Positions 1 through 6,397 of a stretch of DNA of 8,109 nt are shown here, piece by piece; within the stretch, counting starts at the first letter, position 1; each line of letters opens with the position of its first letter. The notes beneath the pieces were generated by a model that saw only the letters and a program-made list of their open reading frames with translations, made no database searches and was not told where the DNA came from. Location of the stretch: positions 1 to 8,109 of the forward strand of contig DAIDTN010000165.1 in NCBI GenBank assembly GCA_027457185.1, written 5' to 3'. A program made the position numbers and the translations under genes. The stretch comes from Burkholderiales bacterium. Lineage in GTDB: Bacteria > Pseudomonadota > Gammaproteobacteria > Burkholderiales > SG8-39.

Positions 1-152
1 ATGATGTGTTTGCCGCGCGGCGTGCAGAAGCTGTCCTTCAGTTCGCCCGGACCGTTCTTCGCAGTCGAGACCGAATAGCGGCGCACCAGTTCGCCCTTGT
101 CGTCGAACAGGTCCAGCGTCTGCGCCGGCAGGCTGATGCGAATGCGGGACAT
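1..152 (-). CDS. L,D-transpeptidase (YkuD family), N-terminal fragment
   Basis: The first 50 codons of a minus-strand gene whose remainder lies beyond the left edge. The visible protein begins MSRIRISLPAQTLDLFDDKG and continues into a segment with KNGPGELKDSFCTPRG. A short strand pair, a 'QTL.L.D..G' segment, then 'S.a.NG.GE...S..TPrG.h.I' is the usual start of YkuD/ErfK L,D-transpeptidases, which make 3-3 peptidoglycan cross-links or attach proteins to the wall. The catalytic HxxxGxxx..C motif would lie outside the window and cannot be checked. No signal peptide is visible at this start, as in the short cytosol-like YkuD proteins common in betaproteobacteria. The ATG lies one base after the tadA stop (TGA-t-ATG), so it is probably translationally coupled to tadA as the last visible gene of the guaBA operon. 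The family call is from memory of the motif; the exact role is unknown. Confidence 0.8.
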   Translation of the reverse strand, partial: MSRIRISLPAQTLDLFDDKGELVRRYSVSTAKNGPGELKDSFCTPRGKHI

Positions 153-153
153 A

Positions 154-612
154 TCAGACCTTCGCCCGCTTGCCAGCAAAGAATTCGCGCAGCAGCGCGC
201 CGCATTCCTCCGCCATGACGCCGGCGGTGACCGTTGCATGGTGATTCAGCCGCGGTTCGGAAAACAGGTCGAGCACGCTGCCGCAGGCGCCGGTCTTGGG
301 GTCGGCGGCGCCGTAGACCAGGCGCGAAATGCGCGCATGCAGCATCGCGCCGATACACATGGCGCAGGGCTCCAGCGTGACATACAGTTCGCAGCCGGGC
401 AGGCGGTAATTGCCGAGCTTATTCGCGGCGTCGCGCAGTGCCAGTATCTCCGCATGCCCGGTGGGGTCATGTGTGCTGATCGGCGCATTGAAACCGGCGC
501 CGATGATCTCGCCGTCTTTCACAACGACGGCACCAACCGGCACCTCGCCTGCGGCCTGCGCCTTGCGCGCCTGTTCCAGGGCCCTCAACATGAGGTCCGC
601 GTCTTGACTCAT
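154..612 (-). CDS. tadA: tRNA-specific adenosine-34 deaminase TadA
   Basis: A zinc-dependent deaminase that converts the wobble adenosine of tRNA-Arg(ACG) to inosine so that one tRNA reads CGU, CGC and CGA. The 152-residue product has the complete cytidine/deoxycytidylate deaminase-type active site: H53-A-E55 (zinc ligand plus catalytic glutamate) and P82-C83-A-M-C86 (two zinc cysteines). Supporting motifs are EVPVGAVVV at 23-31, N42, and GAADPKTGACGS at 101-112. Length is normal for the family. I chose the ATG at 612 because it overlaps the guaA stop in an ATGA arrangement. A GTG two codons upstream (618) is possible but adds only two residues. It sits between guaA and an L,D-transpeptidase gene and is probably translated by coupling from guaA. 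All key residues are present. Confidence 0.96.
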   Translation of the reverse strand: MSQDADLMLRALEQARKAQAAGEVPVGAVVVKDGEIIGAGFNAPISTHDPTGHAEILALRDAANKLGNYRLPGCELYVTLEPCAMCIGAMLHARISRLVYGAADPKTGACGSVLDLFSEPRLNHHATVTAGVMAEECGALLREFFAGKRAKV

Positions 613-2189
613 TCCCACTCAATAGTCGCAGGCGGCTTGCCGCAGATGTCGTAGACCACGCGGTTGATGCCGCGCACCTCGTTGATGATGCGATTGGAGA
701 CCGTGCCCAGTAACTCGTGCGGCAGGTGCGCCCAGTGCGCGGTCATGAAGTCCTGCGTCTGCACCGCGCGCAGCGCCACCACGTACTCGTAGGTGCGGCC
801 GTCGCCCATTACGCCGACGGCTTTCACCGGCAGGAACACGGCGAAAGCTTGCGAGGTCGCGTCGTACCAGCTGCGTCCTTGCGCGTCACGCGCCGCACGT
901 AATTCTTCGATGAATATCGCATCGGCACGGCGCAGCAGATCGGCGTATTCCTGCTTCACCTCGCCCAGGATGCGCACGCCCAGTCCCGGCCCGGGGAAGG
1001 GGTGGCGGTAGACCATGTCGTGCGGCAGCCCGAGCGCGACACCGAGTTCGCGCACCTCGTCCTTGAACAGCTCGCGCAGAGGCTCGAGCAGCTTCAGGTG
1101 CAGCGTGTCGGGCAGGCCACCGACGTTGTGATGCGACTTGATGCTGGTCGCCTTCTTGGTCTTGGCGCCGGCAGACTCGATCACGTCGGGGTAGATGGTG
1201 CCCTGCGCCAGCCATTTGGCGTTTTTTATTTTCGCCGCTTCGCGCTGGAACACTTCCACAAACTCGCGGCCGATGATTTTGCGTTTTTGTTCCGGGTCGG
1301 CGACGCCGGCGAGCTTGCCCATGAATTCGGCGCTGGCATCGACATGGATCACCTTGACGCCCAGGCTCCTGGCGAAGGTCGCCATCACCTGCTCGGCTTC
1401 GTTCAAACGCAGCAGGCCGTGATCTACGAATACGCAGGTAAGCTGCTCGCCGATGGCGCGATGGATCAACGCCGCTGCGACCGAGGAATCGACCCCGCCG
1501 GAAAGTCCGAGAATGACCTCGTCCTTGCCTGCCTGTTCGCGGATGCGCGCGATCGCCTCGGACGCGTAATCGGGCATGTTCCAGTCGCCGGCGCAGCCGC
1601 AGATATCGTTGACGAAGCGCCTGAGGATCGCCGCGCCCTGAACCGTATGCGTCACCTCGGGATGGAATTGCACCGCGTAGAAGCGGCGCTGTTCGTCGGC
1701 CATGGCCGCAATCGGGCAGGCGTCGGTCGATGCCATCAGCTTGAAGCCGGCGGGCATCTGCGTGACCTTGTCACCGTGGCTCATCCACACCTTGAGCATG
1801 CCGTGACCCGCGGGCGTACGAAAATCCTCGATGCCGTCGAACAGGCGCGTGTGGCCGCGGGCGCGCACCTCGGCGTAGCCGAATTCGCGCACCTTGCCCG
1901 CCTCGACCTTGCCGCCGAGTTGCCCGGCCATGGTCTGCATGCCGTAGCAGATGCCCAGCACCGGCACCCCGAGTTCGAACACCGCCTGCGGCGCGCGCGC
2001 CGTCGCCTCCTCGGTCACCGACATATGGCTGCCGGAAAGGATCACGCCGCTGGCGCCGAAATCGCGCACGAACTGCTCGCTGACGTCGTAGGGATGGATT
2101 TCGCAGTAGACCCGCGCTTCGCGCACGCGCCGCGCGATGAGTTGCGTGTACTGCGCGCCGAAATCGAGGATGAGGATTGTTTGGTGCAT
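609..2189 (-). CDS. guaA: GMP synthase (glutamine-hydrolysing)
   Basis: Catalyses XMP + ATP + glutamine to GMP, the last step of GMP synthesis, in the cytosol. The 526-residue length is typical. Residues 1 to about 200 form a class I glutamine amidotransferase domain with nucleophile C81 in GICYGMQ and the H176/E178 pair in FHPEV. An ATP-pyrophosphatase domain follows, with the P-loop SGGVDSS at 230-236. The C-terminal dimerisation domain contains HPFPGPGLGVR and ends in PATIEWE, the conserved end of the family. The oxyanion-side loop reads SGSHMS rather than the SGGPxS of many enterobacteria; I recall similar GSHxS forms in other betaproteobacteria. The start MHQTILILDFG is the family's standard one; the reading frame extends 20 codons further upstream to a TTG, but without family similarity. 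It lies 90 bp downstream of guaB with a stem-loop between, and overlaps tadA by 4 bp. Confidence 0.98.
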   Translation of the reverse strand: MHQTILILDFGAQYTQLIARRVREARVYCEIHPYDVSEQFVRDFGASGVILSGSHMSVTEEATARAPQAVFELGVPVLGICYGMQTMAGQLGGKVEAGKVREFGYAEVRARGHTRLFDGIEDFRTPAGHGMLKVWMSHGDKVTQMPAGFKLMASTDACPIAAMADEQRRFYAVQFHPEVTHTVQGAAILRRFVNDICGCAGDWNMPDYASEAIARIREQAGKDEVILGLSGGVDSSVAAALIHRAIGEQLTCVFVDHGLLRLNEAEQVMATFARSLGVKVIHVDASAEFMGKLAGVADPEQKRKIIGREFVEVFQREAAKIKNAKWLAQGTIYPDVIESAGAKTKKATSIKSHHNVGGLPDTLHLKLLEPLRELFKDEVRELGVALGLPHDMVYRHPFPGPGLGVRILGEVKQEYADLLRRADAIFIEELRAARDAQGRSWYDATSQAFAVFLPVKAVGVMGDGRTYEYVVALRAVQTQDFMTAHWAHLPHELLGTVSNRIINEVRGINRVVYDICGKPPATIEWE

Positions 2190-2212
2190 TATCTGACTTT
2201 CAAAAATGGAAA

Positions 2213-2244
2213 GGCCGGTCGTGCGGATTCTTGCACGATCGGCC
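2213..2244 (-). terminator. Stem-loop between guaB and guaA (attenuator or partial terminator candidate)
   Basis: Read on the minus strand, the RNA would form a 12-position stem, GGCCGATCGTGC / GCACGACCGGCC, with 11 Watson-Crick pairs, one A-C mismatch and the 8-nt loop AAGAATCC. It is followed directly by an interrupted T-rich run, TTTCCATTTTT. The 3' foot of the stem is 23 nt before the guaA ATG. The GC-rich stem plus T-run resembles an intrinsic terminator oriented to act on guaB transcripts. The broken T-run and its position inside a presumed operon suggest partial termination, an RNA-stability element or a translation-modulating hairpin. The pairing is seen directly; the function is inference. 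Confidence 0.5.
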
Positions 2245-2279
2245 CTCAAGCGTAGAACCGGGTCGCAACGCCGGCCAGC

Positions 2280-3740
2280 TCATTCGACCTGGTAATTGGG
2301 TGCCTCTTTGACGATCTGCACGTCGTGCACATGCGATTCGCGCATGCCCGCCGAGCTGATCTCGACGAACTCCGTCCTCGTGCGCATATCCTCGATGGTG
2401 GCGCAGCCGCAGTAGCCCATGCTGGCGCGCAACCCGCCGACCATCTGGAATATGATGCTGACCACGCTGCCCTTGTAGGGCACGCGGCCCTCGATGCCCT
2501 CGGCCACGAGCTTGTCGGCGTTGTTGGCCGGATCCTGGAAATAGCGGTCCGCCGCACCCTCCTGCATCGCGCTGAGCGAGCCCATGCCGCGGTAGAGCTT
2601 ATACGAGCGGCCCTGATAGAGAATGGTTTCGCCGGGCGCCTCTTCGGTGCCGGCGAATATGCTGCCCATCATCACTGCGTCCGCGCCGGCGGCAACCGCT
2701 TTGGCGACGTCACCCGAGTAGCGGATGCCGCCGTCGGCGATGAATGGCACGTCGGTATCCTTGAGCGCCGCGTATACGTTCTGCACAGCGGAAATCTGCG
2801 GCACGCCCACGCCTGCGATGACGCGCGTGGTGCAAATCGAGCCTGGGCCTATGCCCACCTTGACGCCGTCGGCGCCGTGATCGACCAGGGCTTTGGCCCC
2901 TGAAGTCGTAGCGATGTTGCCGCCGATGACTTCCACGTTCGGAAAATGCCTCTTGACCCACTGCACCCGATCGAGCACGCCCTGGGCGTGGCCATGGGCC
3001 GTATCCACCACGATCACGTCGGCGCCCGCTTCGACCAGATGCTCGATGCGCTCCTCCGTGCCCTCGCCCACGCCGACCGCCGCGCCGACACGCAGCTTGC
3101 CCTGCTCGTCCTTGCTCGCAAGAGGATGCTCGGTCGCTTTCAGAATATCCTTCACCGTCACCAGGCCGCGCAGGGCGAAGCTGTCGTTGACCACCAGCAC
3201 GCGCTCCAGGCGATACTTGTGCAGCAGCGCGCGCGCTTCCTCGGCGCTGGCGCCCTCCTTTACGTAGATCAGGCGTTCGCGCGGGGTCATGATGGCGCTC
3301 ACCGGGGCGTCCAGGTTGGTTTCGAAGCGGTAGTCGCGGTTGGTCACCACGCCGACGACTTTTCCCTTGTCGATGACCGGGAAGCCCGAAACGCGGTATT
3401 GCTGGGTCAGCGCGAGCAACTCGCGCACCGTGATATCGGGCGAAACGGTCATCGGGTCGCGCAGCACGGCTGATTCGAAGCGCTTGACATTCCGCACCTC
3501 GGCCGCCTGCCCCTTGGGGTTAAGGTTTTTGTGCACGATGCCGATGCCGCCTTCCTGGGCGATCGCAATGGCGAGCCGCGCTTCGGTCACCGTATCCATC
3601 GCCGCGGACACCAAGGTGATATTGAGCTGGATCTTGCGCGTCAGCCGGGTCTTGAGGGAAACGTCGCGCGGAAGGACGGTCGAATGGGCGGGAACGAGCA
3701 GGACATCGTCGAAGGTCAGCGCTTTCTGAATGACGCGCAT
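2280..3740 (-). CDS. guaB: Inosine-5'-monophosphate dehydrogenase
   Basis: Oxidises IMP to XMP with NAD+, the committed step of guanine nucleotide synthesis. At 486 residues it is the usual bacterial length. The (beta/alpha)8 barrel is split by a pair of CBS domains, roughly residues 95-203 (DPMTVSPDITVREL... through ...VTVKDILKATEHP). The catalytic loop GIGPGSICTTR carries C303, the nucleophile that forms the covalent XMP intermediate. The IMP-binding ADGGIRYSGD and GSIFAGTEEAPGE segments and the flap RGMGSLSAM are all intact. The start MRVIQKALTFDDVLLVP is canonical and is preceded by AGGAG with 7-nt spacing. It is the first gene of the guaB-guaA-tadA-transpeptidase unit, and diverges from the DUF4124 gene. 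Confidence 0.98.
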   Translation of the reverse strand: MRVIQKALTFDDVLLVPAHSTVLPRDVSLKTRLTRKIQLNITLVSAAMDTVTEARLAIAIAQEGGIGIVHKNLNPKGQAAEVRNVKRFESAVLRDPMTVSPDITVRELLALTQQYRVSGFPVIDKGKVVGVVTNRDYRFETNLDAPVSAIMTPRERLIYVKEGASAEEARALLHKYRLERVLVVNDSFALRGLVTVKDILKATEHPLASKDEQGKLRVGAAVGVGEGTEERIEHLVEAGADVIVVDTAHGHAQGVLDRVQWVKRHFPNVEVIGGNIATTSGAKALVDHGADGVKVGIGPGSICTTRVIAGVGVPQISAVQNVYAALKDTDVPFIADGGIRYSGDVAKAVAAGADAVMMGSIFAGTEEAPGETILYQGRSYKLYRGMGSLSAMQEGAADRYFQDPANNADKLVAEGIEGRVPYKGSVVSIIFQMVGGLRASMGYCGCATIEDMRTRTEFVEISSAGMRESHVHDVQIVKEAPNYQVE

Positions 3741-3747
3741 AGCAAAA

Positions 3748-3752
3748 CTCCT
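3748..3752 (-). promoter_or_regulatory. Ribosome binding site of guaB
   Basis: On the minus strand AGGAG stands 7 nt before the guaB ATG (AGGAG-ttttgct-ATG). It is one of the clearest Shine-Dalgarno sites in the window and fixes the guaB start. Confidence 0.85.
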
Positions 3753-3766
3753 GGCCGCAAAGCCGC

Positions 3767-3795
3767 ATTATACGCGCCTGTCCGCGGCCCGCAAA
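3767..3795 (-). promoter_or_regulatory. Sigma-70-type promoter of guaB
   Basis: On the minus strand there is a perfect TATAAT -10 box (3767-3772) with TTTGCG at 17-bp spacing (3790-3795), or TTGCGG at 16 bp, as a weak -35. The bases after the -10 are GCGGCTTTG, a GC-rich discriminator of the kind seen at promoters under negative stringent control, which is known for guaB in enterobacteria. The start point would fall near 3760, giving a leader of about 20 nt. The -10 is seen directly; regulation by ppGpp is inference. No convincing PurR-type operator was found. Confidence 0.6.
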
Positions 3796-3840
3796 CGGAC
3801 CGCGCCTGCAACCGAAACGCGGGTTGCGCGTTAACCGCAT

Positions 3841-3869
3841 TTGACGCGACGGCGGAAAGCCGTTATTTT
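3841..3869 (+). promoter_or_regulatory. Sigma-70-type promoter of the DUF4124 gene
   Basis: TTGACG (5 of 6 to the -35 consensus, 3841-3846) and TATTTT (4 of 6 to the -10 consensus, 3864-3869) are separated by exactly 17 bp. The predicted start near 3876 gives a leader of about 27 nt. It lies back-to-back with the guaB promoter: the two -35 regions are about 45 bp apart, so each promoter is self-contained. Confidence 0.5.
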
Positions 3870-3887
3870 GGATCAAATCAGGCAAAT

Positions 3888-3893
3888 GGAAGG
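3888..3893 (+). promoter_or_regulatory. Ribosome binding site of the DUF4124 gene
   Basis: GGAAGG lies 9 nt before the ATG at 3903 and supports that start over the longer open frame, which reaches upstream into the antisense of guaB. Confidence 0.65.
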
Positions 3894-3902
3894 CATAAGC
3901 GC

Positions 3903-4391
3903 ATGAAACGACTTTCGCTGGCGCTAGGATTGGCGCTGTGTATGGCCATGCCCGCATCCGCCCAGATGTACAAATGGGTGGATTCGAACGGAGGGGTACA
4001 TTATTCGGACAAACCTCCGCCTAGCAACGTCAAAACAGAAGAACTGCGGCCTCCCGCCCAAGCTACCGACACGCCTGCGAGTAGCGTCGAGGGCGGTACG
4101 AAGAAGGATGCGGCCAAGTCGGGACCTAGGAGCCTGGCCGAGCAGGAGCAGGCTTTCGAAAAGCGCCGGGCCGATGCGGCCAAAGCGCAGGCGGAGCAGG
4201 CGAAGAAAGACGCGGAAGCGCGCGACCGGGCGGAAAACTGCAAGCGCGCGAAGGCCGCGTTGGCCAATCTGGAACTGGGCGGACGCCAGACCCGCATCGA
4301 CTCAAAGGGCGAACGAGTCTTCCTCACCGACCAGGAAATTACCCAGGCGACCGCGCGGGCGCGGCAGGACGCTGCCGCAGTGTGCAAATAG
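3903..4391 (+). CDS. Secreted DUF4124-domain protein
   Basis: A 162-residue exported protein of unknown function. Residues 1-20 are a signal peptide: KR near the N-terminus, a hydrophobic stretch LSLALGLALCMAMP and an ASA|Q cleavage site. The mature N-terminus has the DUF4124 signature, MYKWVDSNGGVHYSDKPP at 22-39, a small beta-rich motif common in proteobacterial periplasmic proteins. A Pro/Thr/Ser-rich linker follows, then an Ala/Glu/Lys/Arg-rich stretch (about 77-111) likely to form a helix or coiled coil. The C-terminal part has GGRQTRIDSKGER near 126-138 and two cysteines, C113 and C161, placed to form a disulfide in the oxidising periplasm. C13 lies in the signal peptide and is not in a lipobox. 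It diverges from guaB and converges on rnfH with 3 bp between stop codons. Such genes commonly sit near guaB and smpB in betaproteobacteria (from memory), but their role is not known. Confidence 0.88.
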   Translation: MKRLSLALGLALCMAMPASAQMYKWVDSNGGVHYSDKPPPSNVKTEELRPPAQATDTPASSVEGGTKKDAAKSGPRSLAEQEQAFEKRRADAAKAQAEQAKKDAEARDRAENCKRAKAALANLELGGRQTRIDSKGERVFLTDQEITQATARARQDAAAVCK

Positions 4392-4394
4392 CGA

Positions 4395-4664
4395 CTATTT
4401 ACTGAACGTCGCCGCGCGCTTGCGCCGAATTTCCTTGGGATCGGCGATCAAGGGCCGGTAAATCTCTATCCGGTCGCGGTCGCGCAGCGGGGTATCCGGG
4501 CTGGCCGGCCGGCCCCATACGCCCGCGCGGCCGAGCCTGATCTCCGGCAGACGTTGCAGCAAGCCGCTCGCCTGAATTGCGTCCTGCACGGTGCTTCCGG
4601 GCGCAAGATCCAGCGACACCCGCTCCTGCCGCTGCGGCAAGGCGTAAACCACCTCGATCCGCAT
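4395..4664 (-). CDS. rnfH: RnfH/RatB-family ubiquitin-like protein
   Basis: An 89-residue protein with the beta-grasp layout of the RnfH (UPF0125) family: MRIEVVYALPQRQ at the start, then PGSTVQDAIQASGLL (the 'G.tv..Ai..Sgl' signature), VGR-like WGRPASPDTPLRDRDRIEIYRPL (about 50-72) and DPKEIRRKRA (76-85). The last two segments are the most conserved in the family. The product is thought to be a small protein-interaction module. Despite its name, no rnf electron-transport genes are here. It follows ratA with 2 nt between the ratA stop and its ATG, so the two are co-transcribed and probably coupled. The standing association with ratA and smpB is a well-known gene neighbourhood. Family identity is sure; molecular function is not established. 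Confidence 0.9.
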   Translation of the reverse strand: MRIEVVYALPQRQERVSLDLAPGSTVQDAIQASGLLQRLPEIRLGRAGVWGRPASPDTPLRDRDRIEIYRPLIADPKEIRRKRAATFSK

Positions 4665-4666
4665 GG

Positions 4667-5104
4667 TTATCCCGGCCCGTATAGGGTGGCCGCCCGCTTG
4701 ACGAAGACTTCGACCAGGGTATTGGCGATATGATTGAACACCGGCCCGGCAATCTTATCCATCAGTTTGCCCGAGAGTTCGTAGCTCAAGCGGAACTCGA
4801 TCTTGCATGCCTGCGCGGATAGCGGGACGAAGCGCCAGTAGCCGTCGAGGTGCTTGAACGGACCGTTGACCAGCTTCATATCGATCAGGGTGCCCCGTTC
4901 CATCTGGTTTTCCGTGGTGAAGTGCAGGCGCAGACCGTGATAGTTGATATGTAGCGTGGCCGCGGCCCTGTTCGCGCCTAGCGCCCGCACCTCGGTGGCG
5001 CTGCACCAGGGCAGAAACTGCGGGTACGCCTCGCAGTCCGCGACCAGGGCGTACATCTTGACCGCGCTATGGCCGATCAAAACTGATTTTTCCACTATGG
5101 CCAT
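4667..5104 (-). CDS. ratA: RatA/COQ10-type START-domain protein
   Basis: A 145-residue single-domain protein of the polyketide cyclase / coenzyme-Q-binding (COQ10, START-like) family. The diagnostic N-terminal segment is ALVADCEAYPQFLPWC at 19-34. Further matches are the central TENQMERGTLIDMKLVNGPF and the C-terminal amphipathic helix around FNHIANTLVEVFVKRA. In E. coli the homologue was described as RatA, a protein that blocks 70S ribosome assembly. Eukaryotic and other bacterial relatives bind ubiquinone, so either role is possible. I chose the ATG at 5104 because family members begin M-A-x-V-E-K. A TTG five codons earlier (5119) is also in frame, and neither has a good Shine-Dalgarno site. 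It heads a ratA-rnfH operon that diverges from smpB. Confidence 0.92.
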   Translation of the reverse strand: MAIVEKSVLIGHSAVKMYALVADCEAYPQFLPWCSATEVRALGANRAAATLHINYHGLRLHFTTENQMERGTLIDMKLVNGPFKHLDGYWRFVPLSAQACKIEFRLSYELSGKLMDKIAGPVFNHIANTLVEVFVKRAATLYGPG

Positions 5105-5123
5105 GAAGACGCGGCGCAACTGT

Positions 5124-5129
5124 TAAAAT
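5124..5129 (+). promoter_or_regulatory. Possible -10 box of smpB
   Basis: TAAAAT (5 of 6) lies 26 bp upstream of the smpB ATG in an AT-rich island (5121-5140) unlike the surrounding GC-rich DNA. No good -35 is present at the right distance. On the opposite strand TACAAT (5136-5141) is a similar candidate for ratA, so the two divergent promoters may overlap in this 51-bp gap. Confidence 0.35.
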
Positions 5130-5155
5130 TAAGCGATTGTACCAATACTCCTCCC

Positions 5156-5608
5156 ATGAAGATCGCACAGAACAAGAAAGCCTTTCACGATTATTTCATC
5201 GAGGAGCGTTATGAAGCCGGTCTGGTGCTGGAAGGCTGGGAAGCCAAAGCCATCCGCGCCGGGCGGGTGCAGCTCAAGGACGCCTATGTGCTCATCCGCG
5301 GCGGCGAAATCTACATGGTCGGCGGCCACATCAGCGCCCTGCCCACCGCCTCCACCCATATTCATCCCGACGCCATGCGCACGCGCAAGCTGCTGCTCCA
5401 TGGCGAGGAGATCGAGCACCTGATCGGCAAGGTCGAGCGCGCCGGCTATACCCTGGTGCCGCTCGATATGCACTACAAGAACGGCAGAATCAAGATCGAC
5501 ATCGGCCTTGCGCGCGGCAAAAAACAGCATGACAAGCGCGAAACCGAGAAGAAACGCGATTGGGATCGGGAGAAACAGCGCCTGATGCGTTCAAACAGCA
5601 AATCCTAG
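5156..5608 (+). CDS. smpB: SsrA-binding protein SmpB
   Basis: The tmRNA-binding partner in trans-translation, which rescues stalled ribosomes by placing tmRNA in the A site. The 150-residue protein has the full family pattern: start MKIAQNKKAFHDYFIEERYEAG, GLVLEGWEAKAIRAGRVQL (about 22-40), the GGHIS loop, RTRKLLLH, and the basic C-terminal tail with KKRDWDREKQRLMR. That tail becomes helical in the mRNA channel of the small subunit. The ATG at 5156 is the only start consistent with the family. It lacks a purine-rich Shine-Dalgarno site: the 8 bases before it are CTCCTCCC-like pyrimidines. It converges on the methyltransferase gene with 9 bp between stops. The tmRNA gene ssrA is not seen in the window. 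Confidence 0.97.
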   Translation: MKIAQNKKAFHDYFIEERYEAGLVLEGWEAKAIRAGRVQLKDAYVLIRGGEIYMVGGHISALPTASTHIHPDAMRTRKLLLHGEEIEHLIGKVERAGYTLVPLDMHYKNGRIKIDIGLARGKKQHDKRETEKKRDWDREKQRLMRSNSKS

Positions 5609-5617
5609 CGCGGACGG

Positions 5618-6397
5618 TCACTGACCTCGTTGCCGGACTTGCTCGAACAGGCAAATCGCCGCCGCTGCCGCCACGTTCAAGGACTCGGCGCCACCGGGCA
5701 TAGGGATGCGCAGTTGCTCAGCCGCGGCGGCAGCCAATGCCGCGCTTAGTCCCGATCCCTCATTGCCGAAGGCCCAGGCCAGCGGGCCGCGCAAGTCGGC
5801 CTGGTAAAGCGTCTTTTGCGCATGGCTGCCGGCGCAGATCAACCGGCCCGACAGCCGCCGCACGGCAGCGGGAAGGTCGGCGTTGTCGAATATATCCAGG
5901 TTGAAGTGCGCGCCCATGCCGGCGCGCAGCACCTTGGGCGACCAGGCGAACGCGCAACCCGGAGAAAGCAGGACGGTGGCGATGCCCGCAGCCGCGGTGC
6001 TGCGCAGGATAGAACCGAGGTTGCCAGCGTCCTGGACATTTTCCAGCATCACGCAGCGCTCTATCATGTGCGGCAAGGGGCCGGGATTGGGCGTGCGTAT
6101 CAGCGCAACGATGCCGGTTGGCGTCGCGACCTGTGCGACATCATTGAACAGGGAATCGGCCAGCACCAATACCGCCTCTCCGGCCACACCCGCCGCCAGC
6201 TGGGCGGCTTCCGCATTGACGGCGCCGCTTTCGCTCAGAATCAACTGCTCGGGCACGCCGCCGCTCGCGCGATAGGCCGAGATCAAATGCGCACCGTCGA
6301 GCAGTGCCAGACCCGCCTTGCGCCGCTCGCGCGAGGAAGTGGCAAGCTGGCGCAGCGCCCTGAAGCGCGGGTTTTCGCGCGAACGTATCAGCTTCAT
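5618..6397 (-). CDS. SpoU/TrmH-family RNA 2'-O-ribose methyltransferase
   Basis: A SAM-dependent SPOUT-class methyltransferase of 259 residues. An N-terminal substrate-binding domain (about 1-105; start MKLIRSRENPRFRALRQLA, with LLDGAHLI at 32-39) resembles the L30e-like domain of RlmB/TrmH relatives. The C-terminal catalytic domain has the three SpoU motifs: motif 1 LENVQDAGNLGSILR (118-132, with N126 and R132), motif 2 FGNEGSGLS (210-218) and motif 3 IPMPGGAESLNVAAAAA (231-247, with N241), which form the trefoil-knot SAM pocket. All conserved residues are present. The exact RNA target (rRNA or tRNA position) cannot be read from the sequence, so no symbol is given. ATG at 6397 is preferred; GTG at 6406 would add three residues. 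Neither has a Shine-Dalgarno site, and the ATG overlaps the stop of a tiny ORF (ATGA). Confidence 0.92.
   Translation of the reverse strand: MKLIRSRENPRFRALRQLATSSRERRKAGLALLDGAHLISAYRASGGVPEQLILSESGAVNAEAAQLAAGVAGEAVLVLADSLFNDVAQVATPTGIVALIRTPNPGPLPHMIERCVMLENVQDAGNLGSILRSTAAAGIATVLLSPGCAFAWSPKVLRAGMGAHFNLDIFDNADLPAAVRRLSGRLICAGSHAQKTLYQADLRGPLAWAFGNEGSGLSAALAAAAAEQLRIPMPGGAESLNVAAAAAICLFEQVRQRGQ

Noticed and set aside
2190..2249. N-terminal extension of guaA by 20 codons to a TTG
   Set aside because: The extra residues fall in the intergenic stem-loop, have no family similarity, and the internal ATG gives the canonical GuaA start.
1002..2255. 417-codon open frame on the plus strand, antisense to guaA
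   Set aside because: It mirrors guaA almost end to end, has His/Ala/Asp/Arg-rich low-complexity composition typical of a GC-rich antisense frame, matches no family I know, and guaA on the other strand is certain.
2325..3473. Long plus-strand frames antisense to guaB
   Set aside because: Shadow frames caused by GC-rich codon positions of guaB, with no recognisable motifs or ribosome binding sites.
3796..3840. PurR-like operator upstream of guaB
   Set aside because: GCGCAACCCGCGTTTC shares only part of the enterobacterial PurR box and is not palindromic enough; LacI-type PurR is also not expected in this class.
3886..3906. Six-codon ORF overlapping the DUF4124 start as ATGA
   Set aside because: It contains the gene's own Shine-Dalgarno site, has no good site of its own and is too short to distinguish from chance.
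4361..4378. Perfect 7-bp stem with GACG loop (GCGGCAG/CTGCCGC) near the end of the DUF4124 gene
   Set aside because: It lies inside coding sequence and is not followed by a T-run on either strand, so it cannot be supported as a terminator.
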